Origin: Conus ventricosus
Lineage: Eukaryota > Mollusca > Gastropoda > Neogastropoda > Conidae
DNA length: 64,000 nt
NCBI GenBank assembly: GCA_018398815.1
Contig: CM031601.1
Span: 36,556,009-36,620,008, forward strand
Direction: 5' to 3'
Position 1 is the stretch's first letter, and each line of letters opens with the position of its first letter. The notes under the pieces are model-generated. The model worked only from the letters and a program-made list of their open reading frames with translations, did no database searches and was not told the origin of the DNA. Position numbers and translations under genes: made by a program. Shown piece after piece: positions 34,801-44,162 of the stretch.

Positions 34801-35290
34801 ACCCGCTGCCTTTCACAGTTTGAGGGTTTGGGGCTGAAGAAGCCAAAATTTTGGGGGCTCTGGTTTGGGCCCGGGGCGAAAATCATAGAGATCAGATTAA
34901 AACAGGTAAATATGCGCCGATTGTTGGGGGGTTTATATTCCACTCCTCCAGGGATTAGTTGCAAAAGGCAGTTTTTAAAATTTAAAAAAATTTAAGGGCA
35001 ACATATGTTTCTTTTTTGGTGTGGGTTTTCGCAAGGCGCTTTACGCCCGCCAAAAAAAAAGCAGAGGAGTGTTAAAAAATCACCCCTTTCATCAATTTAT
35101 CTTAACTTTGTGGAATTCCCCTTTTCCCGTTAGGTGGAAAACCATTTACGTTTGAAAAACAAAATAACAAACCCAAAAAAACTGTTAATTTCTAACCCTG
35201 GGATGAGGAAACAAAATCTACAGCCGGGTTAAAAATGTTTCCCAAAAACCCGTCCAAAGATTGGGGGGCCCGACAAAAAACATGTTGACT
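31900..35290. other. Homopolymer-inflated, probably unpolished sequence over Polinton genes
   Basis: Runs of three to eight identical bases dominate (aaaa, ttttt, gggg, cccc in close succession), unlike the flanks. Short islands still look protein-like, such as TNLSPLGRETNIKEFNRF on the minus strand near 32530-32460 and FETQFQEEIFKSTRMGIDLEV on the plus strand near 34525-34590. Frame changes are too frequent for gene calling. Consistent with an uncorrected long-read segment of a multi-copy element; capsid genes may lie here. Confidence 0.55.
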
Positions 35291-35298
35291 TACTACTG

Positions 35299-37869
35299 AT
35301 GTTTTCACCAGCGGGGCTACCACATTACACATTAATACGCACAATGAGTAGATTATTGCGGCATACTTCAAAGCAAGGACTTAAGCAAGAATTCTGTAGA
35401 AAATGTTTAACAAGAGTTCCATCTGTGCAAGCCGCGAGTGAACATATAAAACATTGTATTAACCCAGTTGACTGTAATACAGAACTAATTACGCCCCCAG
35501 AAGGCAGTAAAGTTAGTTTTAAGAACTGGAAACGGATGCAAACGAGTCCATACGTAGTTTACGCAGACTTCGAGTCGCTTATTGTTCCTTATAAAGGGCC
35601 AACCCCACAGAAACTTCCAAAAACAGTCTTAATGAGTAATCATCAGATTTGTTCATTCGCTTTCATTATCGTCAGATCGGATGGCGCTCATTCAACGCCA
35701 GAATTATACAGAGGACCAAATGCGGCTAGAAGATTTTTACAACGCATGCAGCAAGTGCGCAACGATTGTTCTAATAATCTGAATTTATCTGAAATCATGA
35801 TGACGCCTGAAGATCAACAACAGTATGACTCAGCCACACATTGTTGGATTTGTGGTTTAGGCCTCTCATCAGACGCAGCCAATCCAAAAGTAAGAGACCA
35901 TGATCACATTAGCGGAAAGTTCAGAGGAGCTGCGCACAGTAAATGCAATCTTCAACTAAAGTTTGAACCAAAGACATGGAAGCTGCCTGTATTCTTTCAT
36001 AACTTGCGGGGTTACGACTCTCATCTTATAATGAAAGCAGTGGGCGATGCCTTCAGGGTGTCATGCATCGCACAGGCATCAGAAAAGTACATGTGTTTCA
36101 CTTTAAATAACATGTCTTTTTATGACTCTATGCAGCACATGATGGGATCATTAGAGTCGCTGGCTATGTCCTTAAAGTCCTGCCCAATAACGGAAGAATA
36201 TTTTGACCCAACACTTGTTAGAAAGGGTGTTTACCCTTATGAGTACATGAACAGTTGGGAAAGGTTTGACGAAGATACACTTCCGCCTAAAGGCGCGTTC
36301 TTTTCTAGTCTTAGAGGAAAGGACATCAGTGATTCTGATTACCAGCATGCTCAAGATGCATGGCAGAAGTTAAAGTGTAAAACGATGGGAGACTATCATG
36401 ACTCCTACTTGATGGCCGATGTATGTTTGTTGGCGGACGTCTTTGAAAATTATAGAAAGACCTGCATGAAACATTATAGCCTGGATCCTGCGCATTACAT
36501 TTCTGCGCCCGGGATGAGTTGGGATGCTTTCTTAAAGTTTACTGGAGTAAAGATTGTTTTATTGTCTGATTTACCAATGATTCAGATGATTGAAAACGGA
36601 TTGCGCGGAGGAATTAGTATGGCGTCGCATCATTACTGTAAAGCAAACAACAAATACTTGGACGACTATGATCCAAGTAAAAGGTCTAACTATCTCATGT
36701 ATTTAGATGCAAACAATCTGTATGGTTGGGCAATGGCGCAATCACTTCCATTACGCAACTTTAAAATGTACACAGGCGGTGATCCGAAAAATATTCAAAA
36801 GGCATTAAAGTGGTTGGGCAGTTTAACGCCGGTCAACAGCGTGGTTTCATTCTAGAAGTTGATTTAGAATATCCTCATGAACTCCATGACTTGCATAATG
36901 ACTATCCTTTAGCTGCAGAAAGCCTAAAGATGGCGAAAACAGAGCCGCCTAAACTTGTGCCTAATCTTCGAGGCAAAAAAAATTATGTCTGTCATACAGA
37001 CTTCTACAATTTTATTTAAGACATGGTTTGAAGTTGACAGCCGTTCATCGTATAATTGCTTTTGATCAAGAACAGTTCATGAAACCATACATCATGAAGA
37101 ACACTGATCTCAGAACTAAATCCACAGATGCTTCAGAAAAAGACTTTTTCAAGCTGATGAACAACAGCTGTGAAGCAATTAAGCTGACTTCAAAACCAAA
37201 TTATCAGGACTTCAGAAGATTTCATGATCAGCTTTTTGGCATAATGATGAAAAAAAAGAAAGTCAAATTGGATAAACCCGTTTTTATTGGGTTTACTGTT
37301 TTAGAATTATCAAAGCTTTTAATGTTAGAATTTCTTTATGACTACTTTAAACCCTTGTATCCTGAGTCCAGAGTACTTTACACAGATACAGACAGTTTTG
37401 TTATAGATATCCCTACTGAAGACATCTATAAAGACATGGAATTAGAAGTAGCAAAAGGGCATGCGGGATGGTACGACACATCTGATTACCCTAAAGATTT
37501 GCCTTTGCATTCAATTACTATAAGAAGGTTTTAGGAAAGATGAAGGATGAATTATCTGGAAAGGTGATTAAGGAGTTTATTGGTTTAAGATCGAAAATGT
37601 ACAGTATTTCGAGCCAGGAGAAAACCATTAAGAAAGCAAAAGGAATATCTCGCAGTGTTGTGCAGTCAAACATATCACATAACAACTACAAAGAGGCATT
37701 GTTTGACAATAAGACTTTTCATCATGACAACGTAAAACTACGATCTAATCTACATGAGATCAACACAACTGTTGTAACAAAGAAGTCATTAGATAGAACA
37801 AACACAAAACGTGTGTTTGTTAATCCAGAGTTTTCATATGCATATGGGCATTATAGAACCGTAAAATAA
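35299..37869 (+). pseudogene. polB: Protein-primed family B DNA polymerase of a Polinton, disrupted
   Basis: The first frame (35299-36855, 518 residues) carries a C..C...H...C zinc site (33-53), Exo I YADFES (88-93), an inserted His-Me-finger-like module CWIC...RDHDH...C (182-216), Exo II NLRGYDSH (235-242), Exo III YLMADVCLLAD (370-380) and polymerase motif A YLDANNLYGWAM (468-479). The gene then shifts frame near 36845, has a stop at 37017-37019, and continues at 37028-37534 with motif C YTDTDS, and at 37540-37869 with a C-terminal KAKGISRSVV block. After MNNS the expected K-containing motif B is absent, as if a short in-frame piece were lost. It would replicate the element from terminal-protein-primed ends. 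Two stop/frame breaks plus the missing motif make it non-functional as read. Confidence 0.85.
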
Positions 37870-38819
37870 TTAAAGCGGAACTGTGTCTGGTGGGATTATC
37901 TGCAGTTCTTCCTTTACAAAAGATCTTTGAGGAGCTGGTTGTTTTGTTGTGTCAGTTTCTCGTAAATAATACACGGGCGGATTCATTTTTACAATTCTTT
38001 TTATTTCATACGGATCAACACTCCAAACTGGATCAGTTGCCCTGATGCGAGTGTCCCCTTCTGCTTCCCCCGGTAAATAAAGGTACCTTACTTTCATCCA
38101 AATGGTAAGAGTTTGCCGGGTGAAGACTCTCCTTCAGCAACATTTATTGTTTTTCTTTTGATTGCTTGTACTGGTTTTAGCCCTTTAAATTCTTCATTAT
38201 TCATTGCGCGCAAAACTGAGGGCAGTCTTCTAACCCATTCTGTGTTGCGAGAATTGTCAATCAGCTCTCTGTAATACTGGTAGGAAAAAAGTCTTTCAGA
38301 TAACTGTTTGTTAAAGTTTTCAACTAAAGCCTGTGATCTGTGAACTCCTGGGATGCCTCTTTTAATGGTAACTCTATGTTTTAACAATAATTGATTCACT
38401 TGGCCTTTAAATTCTTTTCCATCATCGACTTGAATCATGCGAGGGTAAGTTAGTGGACCTCGTTGGTATATCAGTTGTATAGCAACAGCAACAGCAGAAG
38501 CACTCTTTTGTGTTAATGGTTCCGCATCTTTGTATCTTGAAGCTATGTCAATGACTGTGAGTGCGTACTTAAATCTTTTTCGTCTAATCGTATCATGGGG
38601 TAAATATAGAAGGTCCATTTGATGGGTGTCGTTCGGTATTGTATTCACAAAGTGTGGTCTCTGTATTCGTTTAGGTGCAGGTAAATAAATTTGCCAGATC
38701 GCTTGTTTAGATAACCATTCCTTCGCTGTTTGTTCACTAACTCCCGCTGCTTGGCTTAGCTTTTTGATTGCCGTTATTCCTTTCCAATATCCTTTTGGCG
38801 AATAATAGATTTTGTTCAT
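37870..38819 (-). pseudogene. Polinton retroviral-type integrase, C-terminal module in another frame
   Basis: The catalytic frame starts at 38819 (MNKIYYSPKGYWKGI) and has a helix-turn-helix-like N-terminus (KKLSQAAGVSEQTAKEWLSKQ). The rve core has D in QMDLLYLP, D in QVDDGKEF and the downstream E in ALVENFNKQ. It stops at 38094 (GKLLPFG then TGA). The last bases overlap the ATG of a 75-codon frame (38097-37870) beginning VRYLYLPGEAEG and containing ATDPVWSVDPYEIKRI, the C-terminal chromodomain-like module normally fused to this enzyme. The break is a one-base shift at an ATGA overlap. It catalyses strand transfer of element ends into 6-bp staggered target sites. It is convergent with polB, whose stop is only one base away. 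Confidence 0.8.
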
Positions 38820-38826
38820 TTTTTAT

Positions 38827-39232
38827 TCAGCCAATATTATGTGCAACAAAATACACAGCAGTCATACCAACGACAATAAACGCGATTTCTTGCATCTTTT
38901 GTTTTTCTGATGGTTGATAAAAGTTGCTGAATTTTGGTGGGGGCAATGTCTCATTGGTTTGCCTGTTACAAGATAATACTCTTTTATTGCCTGGTCAACA
39001 TTTTTAAATGTGTAAGCTGCATGTCCTGTTTTTTCAGTTTGTCGTTAATAAAATCTAACTGCTCAATTCTCTGCTTTTCATAGCGATCTTGTGCTGCGGC
39101 TAGTTGCTCCACAGCTTTGTTATGTCTTTTTCTCTCGTCGTCATCCCGTAGTTTACTAAATGCGTAATTACTTCCGCTAAAAGCAAGCGCATTAACCACA
39201 GCGCCGCCTATCATCATTACGAGTGAAGCCAT
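38827..39232 (-). pseudogene. Conserved small Polinton membrane protein, frameshifted
   Basis: Starts MASLVMMIGGAVVNALAFSG, a hydrophobic N-terminal segment, followed by a charged coiled-coil-like stretch (DDDERKRHNKAVEQLAAAQDRYEKQR). The frame stops at 38984. Two neighbouring frames continue with VDQAIKEYYLVTGK and then FSNFYQPSEKQKMQEIAFIVVG ending in a second hydrophobic segment near 38830. This layout (N-terminal membrane segment, coil, C-terminal membrane segment) recurs in Polintons of many invertebrates; its function is unknown. It may be a virion membrane or scaffold protein. Confidence 0.65.
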
Positions 39233-39256
39233 TTTTATAAATGTATTTTTTTTAAT

Positions 39257-39481
39257 TTACATATTGTCAGGAATTATTCCTTGCTTAACTAGAAAATCTT
39301 TCGTAGCGAACGAAGCTGCAATAATAGCAATCAGCTTTGCAGAATCCTCAAAGCCTAGTTTGCCAAGATCCGCTGGTTTTATTTTTAACAGGCTTTTACC
39401 AAGCATTGAGTATCCTACACTTAGGCCTCCAATAACAGCAGAATGGTATACAAGGTTGGTAATAGTTTTTTCGGTGCTCAT
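39257..39481 (-). CDS. Conserved 74-residue Polinton membrane protein
   Basis: An open frame MSTEKTITNLVYHSAVIGGL... with two hydrophobic helices (AVIGGLSVGYSMLG and AKLIAIIAASFATKDFLV) and a short polar C-terminus. Its small size, start and helix layout match a protein recurrent next to the coil protein in invertebrate Polintons. No biochemical role is known. It lies 24 bp upstream of the preceding gene on the same strand, suggesting co-transcription. Confidence 0.7.
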   Translation of the reverse strand: MSTEKTITNLVYHSAVIGGLSVGYSMLGKSLLKIKPADLGKLGFEDSAKLIAIIAASFATKDFLVKQGIIPDNM

Positions 39482-39516
39482 TTTAAAAAATAAAATAATT
39501 ATAATTAATAAAAAAC

Positions 39517-40035
39517 ATGAACAGCGATGATCTGCTAGAGCTACAGGGCAGCCTACACTGTCTTGGACTTACAAATGAAGAAGTTGATGACCAAGCTATT
39601 ATGCCCAAAAAGGAGAGGTTGTATTCTTTGGCAGCTGTGGAAAAACACAAAACAGTTCCTCGGAACTGAATTCAGCATAGAACAGATTCAACAGATGTCA
39701 CCGCAAGACATTTTAAAGTATCACAATAGGTATGAAGCGCAGCTGGGGTCGAGAATGGTAAAAAGTGTGGGGCAAACGGTTCTTAGTTTGTCACTAAACT
39801 AGTCAGTAGATTTGCTCCCATTGATTCTGAACAAGATCTTACGTATGATTTAACGCAAGATCCAGTTTTAACAAAATCATTAGAGTCTCTAAGCTGCGAT
39901 CTGTATTACAGATTTGGAACATTGTTATCGCCGCTAATCATGGGATTAATAACTTGTAATCATATAGATTTTATTTCCATTCAAAATGAACGAGTCGGAA
40001 AATCAGCAGAATCAGGTAAAGATAGTGACGAGTGA
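39517..40035 (+). pseudogene. Conserved Polinton hypothetical protein, split over three frames
   Basis: Starts MNSDDLLELQGSLHCLGLTN at 39517 and stops at 39669. A neighbouring frame (to 39802) gives FSIEQIQQMSPQDILKYHNRYEA. A third frame from 39805 gives RFAPIDSEQDLTYDLTQDP and SCDLYYRFGTLLSPLIMG, ending at 40035. The 'MSPQ..L..HNRYEA' and 'LYYRFG..L.PL' blocks recur together in invertebrate Polintons. It is divergent from the minus-strand genes and its 3' end overlaps the next gene by 50 bp. Confidence 0.6.
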
Positions 40036-40390
40036 AAAGCTAAAGCATCCTGGGCGTGTTGCAGCAGGAAAAAGAGTAGCAGAGTTAAACAGACAAAGAA
40101 AATTAAAGTTACAATCACAGAATATAACTCATAATGAAAACATAACACCGCCAACGCCAACAGTTGATCCAATGCCAGCTCCAAAACAAGACCAAGTTAA
40201 TTTAAGGGCACCAAAGTCTTCATGGAATATTGAACTTAAAACTGTTGCCATTTTTGGCGCCCTTGCTGCTGCTGGGGGCAGTTAATACGGTTATAAAATA
40301 TATAAAGAATGGCAACAAAAACAAAAGCAGCCAAAAAAATCTGAACCACTAAATACAGAAGAAGACAACAGCACGCCAGCACCGCCATAA
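39986..40390 (+). pseudogene. Small basic Polinton protein with one membrane span, internal stop
   Basis: The open frame from 39986 reads MNESENQQNQVKIV, KLKHPGRVAAGKRVAELNRQRK (strongly basic) and a Pro-rich linker, then a hydrophobic segment IELKTVAIFGALAAAGGS. A TAA at 40283-40285 interrupts it, and the same frame continues YGYKIYKEWQQKQKQPKK to a final stop at 40388-40390. 'HPGRVAAGKRVAE' resembles a DNA-binding basic patch common in small Polinton proteins. The single in-frame stop looks like a nonsense change. Confidence 0.6.
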
Positions 40391-40469
40391 CAAAAAATCA
40401 TTTTGATCCATTTAAAATGCAATAATATTTTAAGAACTTAAATTTAAATTTTTTTGATAAAAATAGATC

Positions 40470-40712
40470 ATGGCGGATTATTATTTGTTTAAAATGATGG
40501 AGTCAATAAATAAAGACATGGAGTCTATAAAAGACATTTCCATAGACCAGAATTGTAATCAATGCGGTTGCTTAGGATGTAAGAACTTCATTAAGATCTA
40601 TGCTGACCGATCTCGCGCAGAGAACGCTGAGCAAGACATCCTCAGCGATAACGCGTTTTTTGAGGCGTGTGTGTACTATATTAGGCATCTACTATTTAAG
40701 ACAAAAACATAG
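40470..40712 (+). CDS. 80-residue hypothetical Polinton protein with CxxCGCxxC
   Basis: An open frame MADYYLFKMMESINKDMESI with a CNQCGCLGCKNF cysteine cluster at about residues 29-38 and a helical, acidic second half. It is the outermost gene on the right of the element. It could be a small zinc protein. I do not recognise the family. Confidence 0.5.
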   Translation: MADYYLFKMMESINKDMESIKDISIDQNCNQCGCLGCKNFIKIYADRSRAENAEQDILSDNAFFEACVYYIRHLLFKTKT

Positions 40713-40734
40713 ATTGTATTGTTTTTTCTGATAA

Positions 40735-41035
40735 TTATAAGATAACTTGAATAAGAACTTAGTTGTACTTAGAGGATGACTTAGTTATGATCTTAGGTTA
40801 ACTTGGGTAAGAACTTGAGGATGACTTGAGGACAACTTGAGTAAGAACTTAGAAGTGACTTAGTTATGATCTTAGGTTGACTTGAGTAAGAACTTAGAAG
40901 TGACTTGAGGATGACTTGAGTAAGAACTTGTGGATAACTTGAGGATGACTTGAGGACAACTTGAGTAAGAACTTAGAAGTGACTTGATTAAAAACTTAAC
41001 TAAGAACTTGAGGTGGCTTAAGGTGACTTTTTATT
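40735..41035. repeat. Roughly 10-bp periodic repeat near the Polinton right end
   Basis: About 300 bp built from variants of 'gacttgagga' / 'aacttgagtaag' / 'aacttagaag' at 10-11-bp spacing, with a longer duplicated block (acttagttatgatcttaggtt at 40779 and 40859). It is followed by an A/T-only stretch. Subterminal position next to the last gene. Confidence 0.75.
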
Positions 41036-41155
41036 TTTTTTTATTTTATTTTTTTTTATTTATTTTTTTAAATTTTTTTTTATTTTTTTTTTTTAAATTT
41101 TTTTTATTATTTTTTTTTATTTTTTATTTTTTATTTTTTTTTATTTTTTGACTTA
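41030..41155. repeat. T-rich low-complexity tract
   Basis: Nearly pure T with A interruptions, no coding potential. Confidence 0.95.
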
Positions 41156-41591
41156 AGGTGACTGAGGTTGGTTTTACCTCGTTACTGCGCATGCCCAGTG
41201 GACTTAATTACCTCCCCTGAATAAATTATCTATTTATAGATCAGTGAGAGAGAATTGATTATTAAAAGTTGTGTTTTTGTGTTTAATTTGCTAAAGTTTT
41301 AATATAAATATTGTACAAAGTAGCTACTAAAAAGTACTTTAAAGCACAGTTGTTGTTTAACCTTTAAAACTATTCTGCTTGAATAAAAAACAATTTTAAT
41401 AACACCCCCAATTATGCATAAACACCATAAAATTATGAAAGCTTTCAGTTTGTACAGTATATATATTAAATCCTAAAAGTGTAAAGTTGGGAATATGCCT
41501 GCGGTGGTTTTGTGCTTGTTTGTGTGGTTTGGAAAGTCTTAATTTGGCCCTCTTCTCTGCCCTATAGTGACCCTTCCCATTTTCGTGTTTC
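41156..41591. other. Stretch with no supported gene
   Basis: Possible right terminal region of the Polinton. A small hairpin gaggttggttttacctc lies at about 41165. No counterpart of the 27608 hairpin arm was found. Confidence 0.4.
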
Positions 41592-41736
41592 GTCTAGGTC
41601 ACTGGCGCGGCTATAAACGCCCGCAAACCACAATGTGTTGTCTAGGTCACTGGCGTGGCTATAAACGCCCGCAAACCACAATGTGATGTCTGGGTCACTG
41701 GCGTGGCTATAAACGCCCGCAAAACCACAATGTGTG
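41592..41736. repeat. 48-bp tandem repeat, three copies
   Basis: Units start at 41592, 41640 and 41688 with gtctaggtcactggcg and contain ggctataaacgcccgcaaa. The third copy has one extra A. Because 48 is a multiple of 3, the minus strand shows a 16-residue repeat, which is not evidence of a gene. Confidence 0.9.
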
Positions 41737-42223
41737 CGTGTCCTAGGAAGGGCCACTGAAAATGGGGTGAGAGAATTGCCCCAAATTAGACAAACTGAAA
41801 GTAGGCAACCAAGTATAAGAAATACCACTAAAGTCTTCAACCATATCTGGTCCACAGGGTGTTTTCCACTGTCCTGGCGGAAAGCCCTCATCATACCTAT
41901 ACCCAAACCTGGAAGAGGTCTTTTGAACCACCAGATTACCGTCCGATAGCTTTGACCAGCTGTATCTGCAAACTGATGGAAAAAATGGTCAATGCTAGAC
42001 TCATGTGGAGACTCGAAACTGACGGCCTTCTGGCGAAAGAACAGTTTGGTTTCCGCAACATTGAACTACAGTGGACCATTTGATCTGTCTGGAATCTATG
42101 CGTTGAAACGCCTTTATAAACAACAACATGCAGTGGCTATTTTCTTTGACTTGGAGAAGGCCTACGATACCACCTGGAAATCTGGGATACTTCATGATCT
42201 CCATGATCTTGGTTTTCGGGTCA

Positions 42224-43016
42224 CAGACCTGCCTACCCTTCCGTAATCGTCCGTAATCTTACGGAAATTAACCCCCCATTACGGAGGTACGATTTTCCGT
42301 TTCGAAATTACGGAAAAGAAAATTGAAAAAACTACGCAAATTCCAGACTCGAAAAATTGTCGACTGCTAGACCTTTCCGAGACCACAGAGTAACTTCCCT
42401 TGACTCAAGGCCGAAACCACAGATGGTTCGGAACTTGCGATTGGTCAATGTGGTGCTGTGGGCCAACACGACGCGCCATCACATCTGTGCGCGCCATTCG
42501 AAGCCTTTTGTTCAGCCATTGTAAGACAAAGTTTCAACCGATTTTTTTGCCGGCGATTGTGAAAATGGCGGAGAAATCTTCTAAACGTTTGCATGAAACC
42601 GACGACGAGGGTTCGAAAACCACTGTGCCACAACGGAAGAAGGCGAAGAAGCAAGTGTTCCGAAGTAAATACACGCGGACTTGGCCTTGTCTTTGCAATC
42701 CAAAAAACATGGACCTGGATTTGTATACTGCTCCATCGGACATGGGGAGCAAATGACTGCAAGCGCCATATCTCGGGGAAAATGCACAAAGAGACAGCTG
42801 CCAGTGCCTTAGTCAGAAGATCACATCGTTGTTTACGAAATCCAGCGAGAGCAGCCGTCGGACCCACACACGGAGATCACCAACGCAGAAAGACTGTTGT
42901 GTGAGCTGATCTGCGGAAACAACTTGTCCCTGAGCTGTGCTGACAAGATAGTGGCGAAAATGAAAAGGATGTTTCCAGACTCAGCAATCTCTCAGGCACA
43001 ATACAAGGCTTAGTGC

Positions 43017-43049
<33 letters not shown>

Positions 43050-43424
43050 TTTTGTAGTTTTTTTTTTGGGGGGGGGGGGAGGGGGGTTGTACATTAGGTT
43101 CTTCATCAGTGGTGTCATCTGTGGTGACTGCTGTGTAAGTTACAAACTGTCAAGTATATCACCTTTGAATTGACCTGAAACTCCTGTCCTGAGTCTGTCA
43201 TCAGCCATCATCCCAAGGTATTTTAATTCTGCTTTGTTGTTTTTGTTCCTTTTTTACTGTTTATATTTTTTGTTAAAATGTTAAAAATGTAGTTGAAGTT
43301 TTGTACACATTATTTGTTCAAAAACGCGTGTATTACGCGTCCGTGGAATTACTGAAGGAAAATGCAAATTACTGAAAATCTCTGTGGTTATTACTGATGA
43401 GCATAACATGAGGTAGGCAGGTTG
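42224..43424 (+). mobile_element. 1.2-kb hAT-like deletion derivative
   Basis: The left end cagacctgcctacc and right end ggtaggcaggttg are inverted repeats. GGGTCA is duplicated at 42218-42223 and 43425-43430. LINE RT sequence is continuous across it. Inside is a remnant of an hAT-family protein N-terminus. A (CA)n and poly-G tract lie at 43019-43086. Confidence 0.7.
42565..43013 (+). pseudogene. N-terminal fragment of an hAT/BED-type protein
   Basis: Begins MAEKSSKRLHETDDEGSKTT, then after a frame change GGANDCKRHISGKMHKETAAS, an H...H zinc-finger-like half, and after another change ELICGNNLSLSCADKIVAKMKRMFPDS to a stop at 43013. 'HGG.ND..RHI..K.HK' plus 'LPLSCAD....L.KKMFPDS' is the signature start of a widespread animal hAT-derived protein family. 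The catalytic part is absent. Confidence 0.6.
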
Positions 43425-44140
43425 GGGTCATCTTCCACTTTTTATTCAAAATGTTTTGGCAGAACAAGGTTCGGGTTGGACCACTCTCTCTGATGTTCAT
43501 GAGCAGGAGTTGGGTGTTTCACAAGGGAGCATTAAGTCTCCTGCCCTCTTTAGCATTAAAATCAACAACATTGTTAAGTCAGTTCAACAGGTTTCCGACT
43601 GCTTATTCTTTGTAGATGATTTTGTCGTCTATGCAACTGGAAGCTTGTACCCGAGTGTTCAGTGCAGGCTCCAGCTTTGGATAAAATTCATCAGTGGGTG
43701 GAAGAAAACGGCTTCACCTTTTCTGCTACTAAGACTCTGTGCATTCACTTCCATAATTTTTGTCAGTTTTTGCAGATCCAAATAGGGACATCTCCCATTC
43801 CAGCTGTCAAAGAGACCAAATTTCTAGGAGTTATTTTTGACCAAAAACTCAACTTTCTTAGCCACATTAAGAACTTAAAAACTTCTTGCCAGAAAGCTCG
43901 GAACATTCTGCAGGTCATAGCACACACTGACTGGGGCGCTGATAAGAAAGCTTTGCTGCACCTCAACAGAGCCTTGGTCCATTCCAAACTGGACTATGGT
44001 TGTGCTGTGTATGGTTCTGCAAGACCTTCTTACCTAAAACTCCTGGACCCTATCCACCATCAAGGGCTTTGTCTCTGTCCTGGAGCATTCCGCACCACCT
44101 CTGTGTACAGCCTGTACGCAGAGGTAGGTGAACCCTCACT

Positions 44141-44162
44141 ATAAGCAACATTATCTTATCTT
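44141..44162 (+). mobile_element. 22-bp LINE tail insertion with 9-bp target duplication
   Basis: Only ataagcaacattatcttatc plus tt, the very 3' end of the LINE, flanked by accctcact at 44132-44140 and 44163-44171. The host LINE ORF2 reads across if one repeat and the insert are removed. Confidence 0.85.

Larger units (their letters stand above)
27608..41160. mobile_element. Polinton/Maverick (adintovirus-like) element, decayed
   Basis: Contains, in order: packaging ATPase (-), unknown genes (-), a corrupted segment, protein-primed DNA polymerase B (+), integrase (-), two small membrane-protein genes (-) and three small genes (+), followed by periodic repeats. Polymerase B, integrase and A32-like ATPase together define Polintons. 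Capsid genes are not readable but would be expected at 30-35 kb. The right boundary is uncertain; terminal inverted repeats could not be paired. Most genes carry frame breaks. Confidence 0.8.

Noticed and set aside
40735..41035. CRISPR-like array
   Set aside because: Units are 10-11 bp with no distinct spacers and the genome is eukaryotic.
41562..41906. Protein with a 16-residue repeat on the minus strand
   Set aside because: It reflects a 48-bp DNA tandem repeat and runs antisense into LINE sequence.
41835..42223. Direct continuation of the LINE cut at 27607, with the Polinton as a simple insertion
   Set aside because: About 580 bp of LINE between the two breakpoints is missing and no 6-bp duplication was seen, so a simple insertion is not supported.
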